Part shown: positions 33,906 to 43,255 of the stretch, in pieces | Layout of the letters: each line of letters opens with the position of its first letter | Numbering within the stretch: position 1 is the first letter of the stretch | Notes under the pieces: generated by a model | What the model was told of the DNA's origin: nothing | Database searches by the model: none | The model's input: the letters and a program-made list of their open reading frames with translations, nothing else | Assembly (NCBI RefSeq): GCF_965184065.1 | Contig: NZ_OZ239098.1 | Direction: 5' to 3' (one strand) | From: Methylopumilus sp026399645 | GTDB taxonomy: Bacteria; Pseudomonadota; Gammaproteobacteria; Burkholderiales; Methylophilaceae | Length of the DNA stretch: 64,000 nucleotides | Program-made: the position numbers and the translations under genes

Positions 33906-35603
33906 TTGTCTTTTGAATCATTAAACCTTGACCCACAAATCCTGCGCGCTTTAAGTAGCGTAGGTTATACAACCCCCACCCCCATTCAAGCCAAATCCAT
34001 CCCTGTCATTATGGAGGGTCATGATCTCATGGCATCCGCACAAACAGGTACGGGTAAAACAGCTGCATTTATTTTGCCAGCATTAAATTTACTTGCTACA
34101 CCGCATCCTGTAAAAGATCGTGGTCCACGTATTTTGGTGTTAACTCCCACACGTGAATTGGCAGCGCAAATTAATGAAGCTGCACGTAAGTACGGCACAT
34201 TTATTAAAGCTAAAACAACGAGTATTGTGGGTGGCATGCCCTACCCATTACAGAATAAATTATTGTCACAACCTTTGGATATTTTAATCGCGACCCCTGG
34301 TCGACTCCTGGACCACATGGAACGCGGTCGAATTAATTTGTCTAGGTTACAAATGTTGGTATTAGACGAAGCTGATCGTATGCTTGATATGGGATTTATT
34401 CCTGATGTTAAAAAAATATGTGCAGCGATTAATACGAAACATCAAACCTTATTATTCTCAGCCACGTTAGATGGACAAATTAGTAAGATCGCAAAAGATC
34501 TTTTAAACAATCCAAAAACGATTGAGATCTCGCACTCTAAAGAGAAGCACGAAAATATTACGCAAAATATGTATTTCGTGGATAACCTAAATCATAAAAA
34601 TAAATTACTTGAACATCTTCTGATTCAACCGGGTGTTAAACAAACGATTATTTTCACTTCCACTAAACGTCATGCAGATTTATTAGCTGATGAGTTATAT
34701 AACGCAGGACACAAAACAGGTGCGCTTCATGGTGACATGACGCAGGGTGCTCGAAATCGAACACTGACTAAATTTAGACATGGTGATATTAGTGTCCTGG
34801 TGGCAACTGACGTGGCAGCTCGCGGTATTGACGTCGATGGTATTACGCACGTGATCAATTATGACTTACCAAAATTTGCAGAAGACTATGTGCATCGTAT
34901 TGGTCGTACAGGACGAGCTAAAAAAGAAGGTGTCGCGATTTCTTTTGTGGCTCCCATGGATGGCAAAGCACTACGTGATATTGAAAAATATACAGGTCAT
35001 AAAATTGATGCAAAAGTGATGGCAGGCTTTGAACCTAAAGTTCAATCACGCGATCAATTAGGTGAAGAAAGAAAATCAAAATCTCGCGGCGGTAAACGTA
35101 GCTTCGGGGACAAGAAATCATTGGGTGATAAAAAGCCCTATGGCGATAAGAAATCCTTTGGCGACAGAAAGCCTTTTGGCGAGAAAAAATCATTCGGTGA
35201 TAGAAAGCCATCTGAAAGAAAATCATTTGGTGACAAGAAGCAATTTGGCGACAGACCATCTTTTGGAGATAAAAAATCTTTCGGTGATAAAAAACCATTC
35301 CGAAAAGATTTTGGTTCGAGTGATACCCCTAAGCGTGATAGTGAGCCTAGAGCGCCCAGAAGTCCTTTTGAGAAAAAAGCAGTTGAAAAAAGACTATTCG
35401 GAAAAACATCGGACAAAAAACCTAGCTTCAGTCGTGCTGATTCAGATAAAAAATCATTTGGTGACAGAAAAACAAGTGATCGAAAGCCAGCTACCAAACG
35501 TGAGTCTGCGCCAAAAACGTTTGCTAAAAAGCCAACAACGATTAGAACATTTAGAGCTTCTGATTCAAAATCAGAACCACCCAAACGTAAAGCGCGCATT
35601 TAA
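33906..35603 (+). CDS. rhlE: DEAD-box RNA helicase (RhlE type) with hexapeptide-repeat tail
   Basis: About 565 residues, starting at a TTG (SFESLNLDPQILRAL) with AAGGAG seven bases upstream; a longer ORF from 33840 lacks a site. The core has AQTGTGKTAAF, PTRELA, TPGRLLD, DEADRMLDMG, SAT, ATDVAARGID and HRIGRTGRAKKEG. The tail, about 400-565, is Lys/Arg/Ser-rich, with roughly ten copies of a SFGDKK-like hexapeptide and scattered RGG, expected to bind RNA and to be disordered. RhlE helicases act in ribosome maturation and cold RNA remodelling. Two hairpins follow the stop. Confidence 0.92.
   Translation: MSFESLNLDPQILRALSSVGYTTPTPIQAKSIPVIMEGHDLMASAQTGTGKTAAFILPALNLLATPHPVKDRGPRILVLTPTRELAAQINEAARKYGTFIKAKTTSIVGGMPYPLQNKLLSQPLDILIATPGRLLDHMERGRINLSRLQMLVLDEADRMLDMGFIPDVKKICAAINTKHQTLLFSATLDGQISKIAKDLLNNPKTIEISHSKEKHENITQNMYFVDNLNHKNKLLEHLLIQPGVKQTIIFTSTKRHADLLADELYNAGHKTGALHGDMTQGARNRTLTKFRHGDISVLVATDVAARGIDVDGITHVINYDLPKFAEDYVHRIGRTGRAKKEGVAISFVAPMDGKALRDIEKYTGHKIDAKVMAGFEPKVQSRDQLGEERKSKSRGGKRSFGDKKSLGDKKPYGDKKSFGDRKPFGEKKSFGDRKPSERKSFGDKKQFGDRPSFGDKKSFGDKKPFRKDFGSSDTPKRDSEPRAPRSPFEKKAVEKRLFGKTSDKKPSFSRADSDKKSFGDRKTSDRKPATKRESAPKTFAKKPTTIRTFRASDSKSEPPKRKARI
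35100..35301 (+). repeat. Imperfect 18-bp repeats coding SFGDKK-type hexapeptides
   Basis: Within the helicase tail the codons for S/P-F-G-D-K/R-K recur about ten times in tandem with small variation (SLGDKK, PYGDKK, PFGEKK, QFGDRP). The repetition is visible at both DNA and protein level. Such arrays change copy number easily. Confidence 0.85.
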
Positions 35604-35640
35604 AATAATCACTGATTTCACATGAAATCAGCGATGGGAT

Positions 35641-35668
35641 AAAGCGCATTCAAAAGCGCTTTTTTTTA
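35641..35668 (+). terminator. Intrinsic terminator after the helicase gene
   Basis: AAAGCGC, an 8-nt loop and GCGCTTT run into a T tract. A second perfect inverted repeat, CTGATTTCA-CA-TGAAATCAG at 35612-35631, lies between it and the stop codon. Confidence 0.8.
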
Positions 35669-35685
35669 CTTCATTCATTTTTAAA

Positions 35686-36882
35686 TTAGATTGATGTTTT
35701 AATGAGGGATGAAACTTTTTGCGCTCTTGATCTCGCTTCATCTACATTATCTGCAGAAGCCAATGCAACACCCATACGACGACGTTTAAATGAGGTAGGT
35801 TTTCCAAATAATCGTAAATCTGATTCTGGAACCGTTAGGGCTTTGTCAATATTTTCAAAAAGGATTCCATCTGCATCGTAATTGCCATAAATGACAGCGC
35901 TCGCAGAAGGACGATTTAGAGATGTATTTACAGGTAATCCTAAAATCGCACGTGCATGTAATTCAAATTCATTTTGACTTTGGCTCGCCATAGTCACCAT
36001 ACCCGTATCATGTGGCCTTGGGCTTACTTCTGAAAACCATACTTGATCATGTTTTATAAAAAGCTCGACACCAAACAAACCTAAACCACCTAAGGCATCG
36101 GTAATTTTTTTAGCAATCTCGCGTGCTTTTGTTAATGCCACTTCATCCATGGGTTGCGGTTGCCAACTCTCCACATAATCGCCCTGCTCTTGTTTGTGCC
36201 CAATGGGTTCACAGAAATAAGTTTCAATATCACCCTTTTCATTTTTGGCACGAACTGTGAGTAAAGTAATTTCATAATCAAAATCAATTTGACCTTCGAC
36301 AATCACGACACCTTTATTAACTCGTCCAGCGGAGGCTGCATAATCCCAAGCGTCTTTGACTTTGGAAGCATCTGTAATTCTGGATTGTCCTTTACCAGAT
36401 GATGACATGGTCGGCTTCACAAAACATGGATAACCAATACCACTATCAATCGCTTTTTGTAATTCGTCTAAACTTTTAGCAAACGCAAAAGAAGATGTTG
36501 GGAGTTTTAATTGGTTAGCCGCTAAATCACGAATGCCTTCACGATTCATAGTGAGTTGCACCGCATTAACAGTCGGAATAATAATCGCGTCTCCACTCTT
36601 TTCAATTTGAGCTAACACGTCAGTATTAATTGCTTCGATTTCAGGGACGATGTAATGGGGGTTTTCAGATTTAACTAGATTTAGGAGGGCTTCACTATTC
36701 GTCATATCAATGACATACGATCTGTGGGCTACTTGATGTCCTGGTGCGTCTTTATATCGATCTACCGCAATCACTTCCACACCTAAACGCTGCAAAGCAA
36801 TAATCACTTCTTTACCGAGTTCGCCGCTTCCGAGAAGCATGACACGTGTGGCATGCGGCGTTAAAGGAGTTCCAATCTTCAT
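35686..36882 (-). CDS. purT: Phosphoribosylglycinamide formyltransferase 2 (formate-dependent)
   Basis: About 398 residues from MKIGTPLTPHATRVMLLGSGELGKEV, an ATP-grasp enzyme. YIVPEIEAI near 75, PTMSSSGKGQSR near 158-169 (ATP lid) and SPRPHDTGMVT near 285 are typical. It makes formyl-GAR from formate and ATP, bypassing formyl-tetrahydrofolate. Formate use fits a C1-metabolising organism. The upstream MILV start was rejected for lack of family support. Confidence 0.94.
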   Translation of the reverse strand: MKIGTPLTPHATRVMLLGSGELGKEVIIALQRLGVEVIAVDRYKDAPGHQVAHRSYVIDMTNSEALLNLVKSENPHYIVPEIEAINTDVLAQIEKSGDAIIIPTVNAVQLTMNREGIRDLAANQLKLPTSSFAFAKSLDELQKAIDSGIGYPCFVKPTMSSSGKGQSRITDASKVKDAWDYAASAGRVNKGVVIVEGQIDFDYEITLLTVRAKNEKGDIETYFCEPIGHKQEQGDYVESWQPQPMDEVALTKAREIAKKITDALGGLGLFGVELFIKHDQVWFSEVSPRPHDTGMVTMASQSQNEFELHARAILGLPVNTSLNRPSASAVIYGNYDADGILFENIDKALTVPESDLRLFGKPTSFKRRRMGVALASADNVDEARSRAQKVSSLIKTSI

Positions 36883-36964
36883 AACTAAAATCATATCATG
36901 AGGAAAGGTATCCGATTAGTTTCTTACTTAAAAAAGTTACCTAAAAAAAAGTTGCTTAAAAATT

Positions 36965-37606
36965 CTAATTTTTAATGACACCAGTTTTAATGGCATAGCG
37001 AATGAGTTCTACGGCAGTATTGATATTTAATTTTTGTTTAATCATGGTCTGATAATTCGATACCGTTTTGGAGCTTATATTAAGTGTTGCGGCAATCGCA
37101 TCAATCTCAATTCCTTCTGCTAATAATCGAAAGATTTCAAACTCACGTGCAGAAAGTTCGTCAATCGGATCTTCTGCCCCTGAAATCGATTGCATAGCCA
37201 TCTTTTTAGCAATCTCATCACTTAAGAAGATCTCGCCTCTCGCAACCATTTGAATAGATTTCACGAGATCATCGCCCAGCGTATTTTTAATAAGATAGCC
37301 CTTCGCTCCTAATTTTAAGGCCTGATTCGCAAATGATAAATCTCCATGCATAGATAATACTAAAATCCGGGCACGCTCATGACGCATCAAAATACGTCGT
37401 ATCGACTCCAATCCACCCATCCCTTGCATGGATAAATCCATCACCATCACATCAGGCTTTAATTCTCCAAATATCTTGTAGGCTTTCTCCCCGCTCTCCG
37501 CTTCGCCGATCACTTCAAATAAAGTTTCTTGCTCGAGAAGACGTCTTACGCCAGCTCTGACCACTGCATGATCATCCACTAAAACAATCGTCACTTTTTG
37601 ACTCAT
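36965..37606 (-). CDS. NarL/LuxR-family response regulator
   Basis: A 213-residue regulator. The receiver domain (1-120) has VDDHAVVRAG, with DD at 11-12, the phospho-acceptor Asp57 in VMVMDLSMQGMGG, and lysine in GYLIKNTLGDD near 105. The C-terminal LuxR helix-turn-helix (LSAREFEIFRLLAEGIEIDAIAATLNIS) spans about 148-205. Its start directly follows the stop of the sensor kinase gene, so they are a coupled pair. Target genes are not visible. Confidence 0.92.
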   Translation of the reverse strand: MSQKVTIVLVDDHAVVRAGVRRLLEQETLFEVIGEAESGEKAYKIFGELKPDVMVMDLSMQGMGGLESIRRILMRHERARILVLSMHGDLSFANQALKLGAKGYLIKNTLGDDLVKSIQMVARGEIFLSDEIAKKMAMQSISGAEDPIDELSAREFEIFRLLAEGIEIDAIAATLNISSKTVSNYQTMIKQKLNINTAVELIRYAIKTGVIKN

Positions 37607-38968
37607 TTATTTTGGTATTCTTTTTAAAGGGAGTTGAATGCCAAGAATCACTCCTCGGTGCACTTCACTCTTAATTTTTATAGAGCCATTCACTTCATGA
37701 ATGCGCTCACGCATGCCAGATAAGCCAAAGCCATCACGATGTGATTTCTTGAATCCCACTCCATCGTCTTGCACATGTATATCAATCATTTTGGAAGATA
37801 CATTTTTTTTGAAGAACTGAATCTTTATATCCACATGTTTAGCTTTAGCGTGTCTAGAAATATTGGTTAAACATTCTTGAATAATACGATAGGTCGTAAT
37901 AGAGAGGGTCTCAGTGATCCTTGGTAAACCTTTTAGATCAACTTGATAGTCTAGCCTGATTTTAGGATGTCTTAATTTCCAAGAACGAATTAAGTCAATC
38001 AAACCTTCTTCTAAACCTAACTCATTTAATACACCTAGTTTTAATTGATTAAGCATACCGGCCACAAGGTTCATAAGATGCTTCGATAGATCAGAAATAG
38101 CATGTGCTGATGGTTTAATCTTTGGGTATTCTTTAGTGGCTAAATTTTTTAACACAGCCGCATCAGCGTGAATAGCCGTTAAAGACTGTCCAAATTCATC
38201 ATGGAGATCGCGCGCTAAACTTTTTTTCTCTTCCTCTTGAAGATGAATTAATTTTTGTGAGAGCTTATGGTTTTGTTCAACACTTAATCTTAAAGTTTTC
38301 ACCATATGATTAAATTTTGAACTAATCACAGATAGCTCAGGTGTTTTTAAGTCAGGCATTTTAACTTTCAGGTTCCCTAATTCTAATTGAGTTAAGGCTT
38401 GTAAAATAAATTCCACAGGACTTAAAGCACGAAACACAATCCATGCCACCAAAATATTCGTCAAGATAAAGAAGGTTCCTGCTAAATAAAAAATACCTGT
38501 AAGTTGATTCCATATCTCTCCAAATTCATAACTTGGATCAGGGGTAATAATAATTGTACCCTTCGGCTCTCCTAAAATCTCAACAGGTAAGCGCTTCGGT
38601 TGCCATGGATCAGAAATGAGCCCCATAAAATTTACAAACCAAGGTGGAGCTTGATCCATTGTTTGTGTTCTAGTATCCGAAATATTACTCTCGATCAACT
38701 TACCCTCTAAATTATAAAACTCAATCTTAAGATGTCGCATATGGACCAAAGTCTGAAGATTGAGAGGTTTATATTCGCTCTCAATCGAATAGTATTTAGG
38801 ATTTTTTATCACTCCAATTTCAAATAAATATAATGTGAGTTTTTCAGAAGATGCAACCTCTGCCCGCACATTTTTTTTGGCCATATCGATTGCTAAAATC
38901 GATCCTAAAACTAATATCAGAAGTAATACCGCATTGATGATTAAAATAAGACGAAGCTTTAAGCTCAA
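37607..38968 (-). CDS. NarX/UhpB-type sensor histidine kinase with MoxY/LapD-like periplasmic region
   Basis: A 453-residue kinase. TM1 is at about 7-28, a periplasmic domain at 29-155, TM2 at about 157-180, followed by a HAMP-like region, a HisKA_3 helix with His256 (SLARDLHDEFGQSL) and a GHKL ATPase (N-box near 350, DDGVGF, GFGLSGMRERI). The periplasmic part (LYLFEIGVIKNP, HLKIEFYNLEGKLIES) resembles the LapD/MoxY N-terminal domain, named after a methanol-utilisation sensor. In a methylotroph a methanol-linked role is tempting but unproved; no signal is identifiable. It is paired with the response regulator. Confidence 0.88.
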   Translation of the reverse strand: MSLKLRLILIINAVLLLILVLGSILAIDMAKKNVRAEVASSEKLTLYLFEIGVIKNPKYYSIESEYKPLNLQTLVHMRHLKIEFYNLEGKLIESNISDTRTQTMDQAPPWFVNFMGLISDPWQPKRLPVEILGEPKGTIIITPDPSYEFGEIWNQLTGIFYLAGTFFILTNILVAWIVFRALSPVEFILQALTQLELGNLKVKMPDLKTPELSVISSKFNHMVKTLRLSVEQNHKLSQKLIHLQEEEKKSLARDLHDEFGQSLTAIHADAAVLKNLATKEYPKIKPSAHAISDLSKHLMNLVAGMLNQLKLGVLNELGLEEGLIDLIRSWKLRHPKIRLDYQVDLKGLPRITETLSITTYRIIQECLTNISRHAKAKHVDIKIQFFKKNVSSKMIDIHVQDDGVGFKKSHRDGFGLSGMRERIHEVNGSIKIKSEVHRGVILGIQLPLKRIPK

Positions 38969-39187
38969 GGGTAATTCCTTCTTTTTTTAGTGGCTATTGT
39001 GTCGCACATTTATTAAAAGCATATCAGGAAAACTTTCTAAATTATTTATGAAAAATTTATATAGGCTAATTTTGAGGTGCCAAACATAGGGACGTTTTAT
39101 TACTTTTTAAGACTCAATGGTAAATAAAAGTCTTTCATAAATAAAAAAAGGGCTGAAAAGCCCCTTTTTTATTTTTTCTCTTAAAAA
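38969..39187. other. Intergenic gap with TonB-receptor terminator and two-component promoter
   Basis: About 219 bases. Apart from the terminator near 39143-39170 it is AT-rich and without a gene. The two-component genes must be transcribed from a promoter in this gap. No clear sigma-70 pair was found. Confidence 0.5.
39143..39170 (-). terminator. Intrinsic terminator of the TonB-dependent receptor gene
   Basis: On the minus strand GGGCT-TTTC-AGCCC, flanked by A-rich and T-rich runs (AAAAAAGGGG... then TTTTTTT), lies 18 bases beyond the receptor stop. Confidence 0.85.
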
Positions 39188-41662
39188 CTACTTAGCTTCT
39201 GGTGCACCACCAAATTCATAGCGCATACCAATCCATGCTGCGCGAGGTGCGCCGGGAAGAACACCCCTTGATTTAATTTCATTATTATAGGCTCCACTCG
39301 CATCAAACATGGTCTCACCTAGACGGCCTGCCACATAATAGTCATTATCGAAGATATTGATGGCTTTCGCGAATGCCTTCCAGCCCCCGCCAATGTTATA
39401 TTGGGTATCAAGGTTTACAACTGTATAGTCTGAAATTTTACCTGAGCCACAAGCTCTTTTATTGTCTCTTAAAGTGCCAGCTGCACCTATACAAGTTGCG
39501 GTATTTGCTTGATGTTCATTATTTTCATTACCCATAACGTACTGATCGGAAAAGTAAACTAAGTTTGTGCCGACCGACCACTTAGGTGTCACATCATATT
39601 GTGCCCTTGCTTTAAACTGATGTGCTGGGATACTCGGCATTTTATCTCCCTTGGTCACATTGTAAATATTTCTATTTGGGTCCACATCAGAAGCAGAGGA
39701 GTTTGCGCTGTTAACTAAAGAAAAATCGCTGTCAAACGTGGCGCGGATATAACTATAACTCGCGTTCCATCTGAATTGATCATGCTGACCGCTTAATCCT
39801 AAGTCTAAGCCCTGTCTTTGTGTTCTACCCACGTTAGAGTAGTAACCGCGCGATGTTGAATCGCCAGCTCGAATAAACTGCAGATCCTGATGGTTCATTG
39901 CATGATAAATGGAAGCGTTCCATTTAATTTCCTCAGTGAGTGATCCTCGAGCGCCAAAGTCATAGGTCTTCGCTACAACTTGCTTCAAAGGAGGGTCATC
40001 TGCCATCGCTGAAGGGAGAAGACAACCGAAAGCGGGGTTTGAACAACCTAATTCAATAGATGTAGGTGCTCGACTCGATTCACTGTAGGTAACAAAGACA
40101 GAAAGACGATCAGTGGGTGTATGGGTAATACCAATGGTTGGATTAAGTCTCTTATAATCATCCACAGCAGTTAATGATCGAGGGCTTTGAGAAAGATCGC
40201 CTCGTAAAGTATCATCATTACCGACTTTAGTGTGATTATATCGAGCACCCGCATTTAAATGCCATTTGTCATTGAGAGAAAGTGTATCAGTTGCAAATAA
40301 ACTTGCTGTCCATTGTTTACCCGTTAGCCCAGTCGTTTGGGTTTGTGGTAAAAGTCCGGAGCCACTTAAGATAGGTTCCCTTGATAAATCAAATACTGTT
40401 CCAGATGTTGCTAAACCTCCAACAAGAACATTTCCTTCAGATTCAGAAGAAATATTCACACGCTCATTTTGTTTAAATCTAATCAAGCTGTAGTCAAAAC
40501 CTGTTCCGACTATAAATTGATTTTTCTTGCCCATGAGGTCTTGGTTAAATGCAATCTGGCCTGTAAATCCATAGTTATCCTGCTTAGTGTGAGTTGTATT
40601 TAATGCAGATCCCTTTAATTCGCATTCTGAGACAGAATCATCACCACCCGGGTCAGCACAAGTAAGTCTCGACCCATAAATTTCGTGCGTACCTCCCACA
40701 TCCATATCTGACTCATACAAGTCACCATTTTTCGTATGTCGATTAGATTTTCTATAGTAGGCATTGCCTGAGAGCATCACATCATTATTGAACCAATGTG
40801 AACCATTAAGCGCTAAGTGATTGTAGTAGTTGTTCGACCAATCAGGCCTTGTGTGAATTTGATCACGATCACCGGATAACATATGTTCAGGTGTAAATCC
40901 ATTGCCGATGAGTTTATTGTCAGTACCGATATAACTTAATTCAAGTTTCGTTTTTTCACTTTGCCAACCCGTTTTAGCAAAGGTTTGATTTAAGTGGCTA
41001 GGTGAAAATTGACGCCAACCATCTTCTTTAGTTGTTTGATGGCCAATGTAAAAATCCATTGAACCGTCTTTAGAAACGCCGCCATATTCAACCAACGCAC
41101 GTTTTCGATTCCAAGAACCGTATTCAGCCTCGATACTAAACCCCTGTGCCTGACGTCCACTTTTCGTTTGGATCGCAATCGCACCGCCTAGGGTATTAAG
41201 GCCATACATCGGATTAGAGCCGGGGACGAGTTGCATGCCGCCAATAGCAAAATTAGGAATCTTGTCCCAAAGGGTTACATCGCCAAAGGGCTCATTCACT
41301 CTCACGCCATCCACATAAGTGGACATGCCCTGCGGCATACCTAATAAAGTTGAAGCAGAATACCCTCTAAAAGTCACTTCTGGTTGCCAAGGATTACCAC
41401 CCATTTCTGTAACAGAAACGCTTTGCATGTTAGCGCTCATATAGTCAGCTAAGCTAACACCAGGTTGAGCATTGATCGCCTTAGGAGTCGCGATTTGAAT
41501 ATTGGCAGGAATAATATTGAGTGGCAAACCAAGGGAAGGTAATGGTGTTGCGCTATACACATTGATGGTGCTCGTCGTTAACTTTTCAGCGGCTCCAAGA
41601 GAAGCTGAGCTAGCAAAAGCTAAAGTAATGATTGCAGATAATCTTAGTTTTATGAGATTCAT
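39188..41662 (-). CDS. TonB-dependent outer-membrane receptor
   Basis: An 824-residue protein. The signal peptide ends near A24 (SSASLGA). The plug domain, about 50-170, contains VTFRGYSASTLLGMPQGMSTYVDGVRVNEPFGD and PMYGLNTLGGAIAIQTKSG, a standard plug. The barrel follows, with strands such as WTASLFATDTLSLNDKWHLNAGARYNHT and WIGMRYEFGG at the end. The last seven residues after the aromatic F (GGAPEAK) form a short extension. It imports a siderophore, vitamin or other ligand with TonB energy; the ligand is not identifiable. It stands alone, with its own terminator, beside the two-component genes. Confidence 0.92.
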   Translation of the reverse strand: MNLIKLRLSAIITLAFASSASLGAAEKLTTSTINVYSATPLPSLGLPLNIIPANIQIATPKAINAQPGVSLADYMSANMQSVSVTEMGGNPWQPEVTFRGYSASTLLGMPQGMSTYVDGVRVNEPFGDVTLWDKIPNFAIGGMQLVPGSNPMYGLNTLGGAIAIQTKSGRQAQGFSIEAEYGSWNRKRALVEYGGVSKDGSMDFYIGHQTTKEDGWRQFSPSHLNQTFAKTGWQSEKTKLELSYIGTDNKLIGNGFTPEHMLSGDRDQIHTRPDWSNNYYNHLALNGSHWFNNDVMLSGNAYYRKSNRHTKNGDLYESDMDVGGTHEIYGSRLTCADPGGDDSVSECELKGSALNTTHTKQDNYGFTGQIAFNQDLMGKKNQFIVGTGFDYSLIRFKQNERVNISSESEGNVLVGGLATSGTVFDLSREPILSGSGLLPQTQTTGLTGKQWTASLFATDTLSLNDKWHLNAGARYNHTKVGNDDTLRGDLSQSPRSLTAVDDYKRLNPTIGITHTPTDRLSVFVTYSESSRAPTSIELGCSNPAFGCLLPSAMADDPPLKQVVAKTYDFGARGSLTEEIKWNASIYHAMNHQDLQFIRAGDSTSRGYYSNVGRTQRQGLDLGLSGQHDQFRWNASYSYIRATFDSDFSLVNSANSSASDVDPNRNIYNVTKGDKMPSIPAHQFKARAQYDVTPKWSVGTNLVYFSDQYVMGNENNEHQANTATCIGAAGTLRDNKRACGSGKISDYTVVNLDTQYNIGGGWKAFAKAINIFDNDYYVAGRLGETMFDASGAYNNEIKSRGVLPGAPRAAWIGMRYEFGGAPEAK

Positions 41663-41866
41663 ATCTATACTTAATTGAAGATGATGCGACTTTAATGAAA
41701 CTTCGTATGAATTTCAATAGCTTAGAGCCTTAAAAGCCCAGGAAAAATTCCCGAATAAAGCCCCTCAGTCTTGAAGGTATAAAAATATCATATAAATCAA
41801 TAAGTTAAATCGTTGCTAAAATGCTAAAAAAAGTCTTTTATGTTGTAAAAAACGCTATTTATTGGC

Positions 41867-43255
41867 CTACAAAATCACTTCCAAACCAACTTCTTTGGCT
41901 TTAGCTTGGAACCTAATATCAATACCAAAATTTGGAACAAAGGCCAATTGATCCCCTACAAAAACTAAAGGCAAAGATTCCCTTTCCCAGGGAGGCAAAT
42001 CGGATTCTTGTAAAAGCTGTTTAATTTTTTTCGTAGGTCTTTTAGAATCCGGTTTGAAACATTCTCCGCCTTGACGATTTCTAATCTTTAATTTTTTATC
42101 TTTCAAAAATTTTAAATTAATACCCCTACCTTTGACTTTTTTAAACTTTAATTTTTGTCCGTTAGGTAAAATAATTTCCGACTCACCCGCCCAAATAATT
42201 TCATAATTTTTATGTGTTTGTTGATTTTTTGGAACAATATAAATCTCACATTGATAACGACGAATTTCATCATCTTTTGAGAGATGAATTTTTATTGTCG
42301 CATCTTTTTTGGCCGTTAAAACTTGCCTTAAAAGTTCATCTAAGAGGTCTTTAGATGGCATCATCTGATCATTGATTTCGAGCCAGTAACGTAAAACATT
42401 TTTAGCTCTGAAATTTGATAATTTTTCTAAATCTTTTACTTTAAGTTTATGATTATAGTTAATTGATTTTAAATTACTTTTTAAATCAATTTTAGCTAAT
42501 TCATCGAGTAAATATTGCGCCTCTGCTAGGTGAGAAGATGACCTAGAAATCACTTTAATAATATGATCAAACCTATTCTTTAATATCGGTAAAACTTTTG
42601 ACCTAATGAAATTTCGATCAAAGTCGATGTTCTGGTTACTTTCGTCCTTAATCCACTTTAATTTATGCTTTTTAGCATATCTTTCAATGTCAATTCTTGA
42701 GGTATTTAGGAGTGGTCGCCATAGACGCCGAGTGGCATCAAAATGCGCCATCGATGACAAACCTTTAACCCCTGCCCCTCGGATGAGTTGCAGTAAAAAA
42801 GTCTCAGCTTGGTCGTCTTCATGGTGTGCTAAAACGACTAAATCAGTTTGCGATTTAAGAAGTTTTTCATAGCGAAGTTGTCTTGCCTCCCCCTCAATAC
42901 CGAGCGACTTTTTTTGAGGTAATTTGACGTAATTTACATCGAGGGGAATTGATAATTTTGTACATAACTTCTCACAAAACTTGACCCACTTATCTGCATT
43001 TTTACTCAAACCATGATGCACATGGCTAGCTTTTAAAGTGAAATTTTGTGTTTTTTGAAGTTGATATAAGAGATGTAAAAGAACCACCGAATCCACGCCG
43101 CCACTTAAAGCGACCGTCATCGATTTAATTTTTTTGTGTGACTTCGATAAAGATACAAAAGCATTCTCGACTACATCGAGTAAGGATAGTGGTTTGGTTT
43201 TTTTGGGGGTAGTAGCTGAAACTTTGTTACTTAGCGGTTTCTTTGAACTTGCCAT
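41867..43255 (-). CDS. tilS: tRNA(Ile)-lysidine synthase
   Basis: About 462 residues. The PP-loop ALSGGVDSVVLLHLL near 50-64 binds ATP; the N-ATPase domain continues with HVHHGLSKNADKWVKFCE and LAHHEDDQAETFLLQL. The C-terminal TilS domains end ...FGIDIRFQAKAKEVG. It converts C34 of tRNA-Ile(CAU) to lysidine, an essential modification. The N-terminus is a basic lead. It overlaps accA by 29 nt; the longer start at 43285 lacks support. The gene is Lys-rich. Confidence 0.9.
   Translation of the reverse strand: MASSKKPLSNKVSATTPKKTKPLSLLDVVENAFVSLSKSHKKIKSMTVALSGGVDSVVLLHLLYQLQKTQNFTLKASHVHHGLSKNADKWVKFCEKLCTKLSIPLDVNYVKLPQKKSLGIEGEARQLRYEKLLKSQTDLVVLAHHEDDQAETFLLQLIRGAGVKGLSSMAHFDATRRLWRPLLNTSRIDIERYAKKHKLKWIKDESNQNIDFDRNFIRSKVLPILKNRFDHIIKVISRSSSHLAEAQYLLDELAKIDLKSNLKSINYNHKLKVKDLEKLSNFRAKNVLRYWLEINDQMMPSKDLLDELLRQVLTAKKDATIKIHLSKDDEIRRYQCEIYIVPKNQQTHKNYEIIWAGESEIILPNGQKLKFKKVKGRGINLKFLKDKKLKIRNRQGGECFKPDSKRPTKKIKQLLQESDLPPWERESLPLVFVGDQLAFVPNFGIDIRFQAKAKEVGLEVIL

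Noticed and set aside
35100..35301. CRISPR-like repeat array
   Set aside because: Repeats are in frame, imperfect and code for a hexapeptide; no spacers exist.
35035..35625. Long ORFs in other frames over the helicase tail
   Set aside because: They are by-products of the 18-bp repeat coding for SFGDKK; composition is aberrant (Met/Arg/His- or Phe/Leu/Ser-rich).
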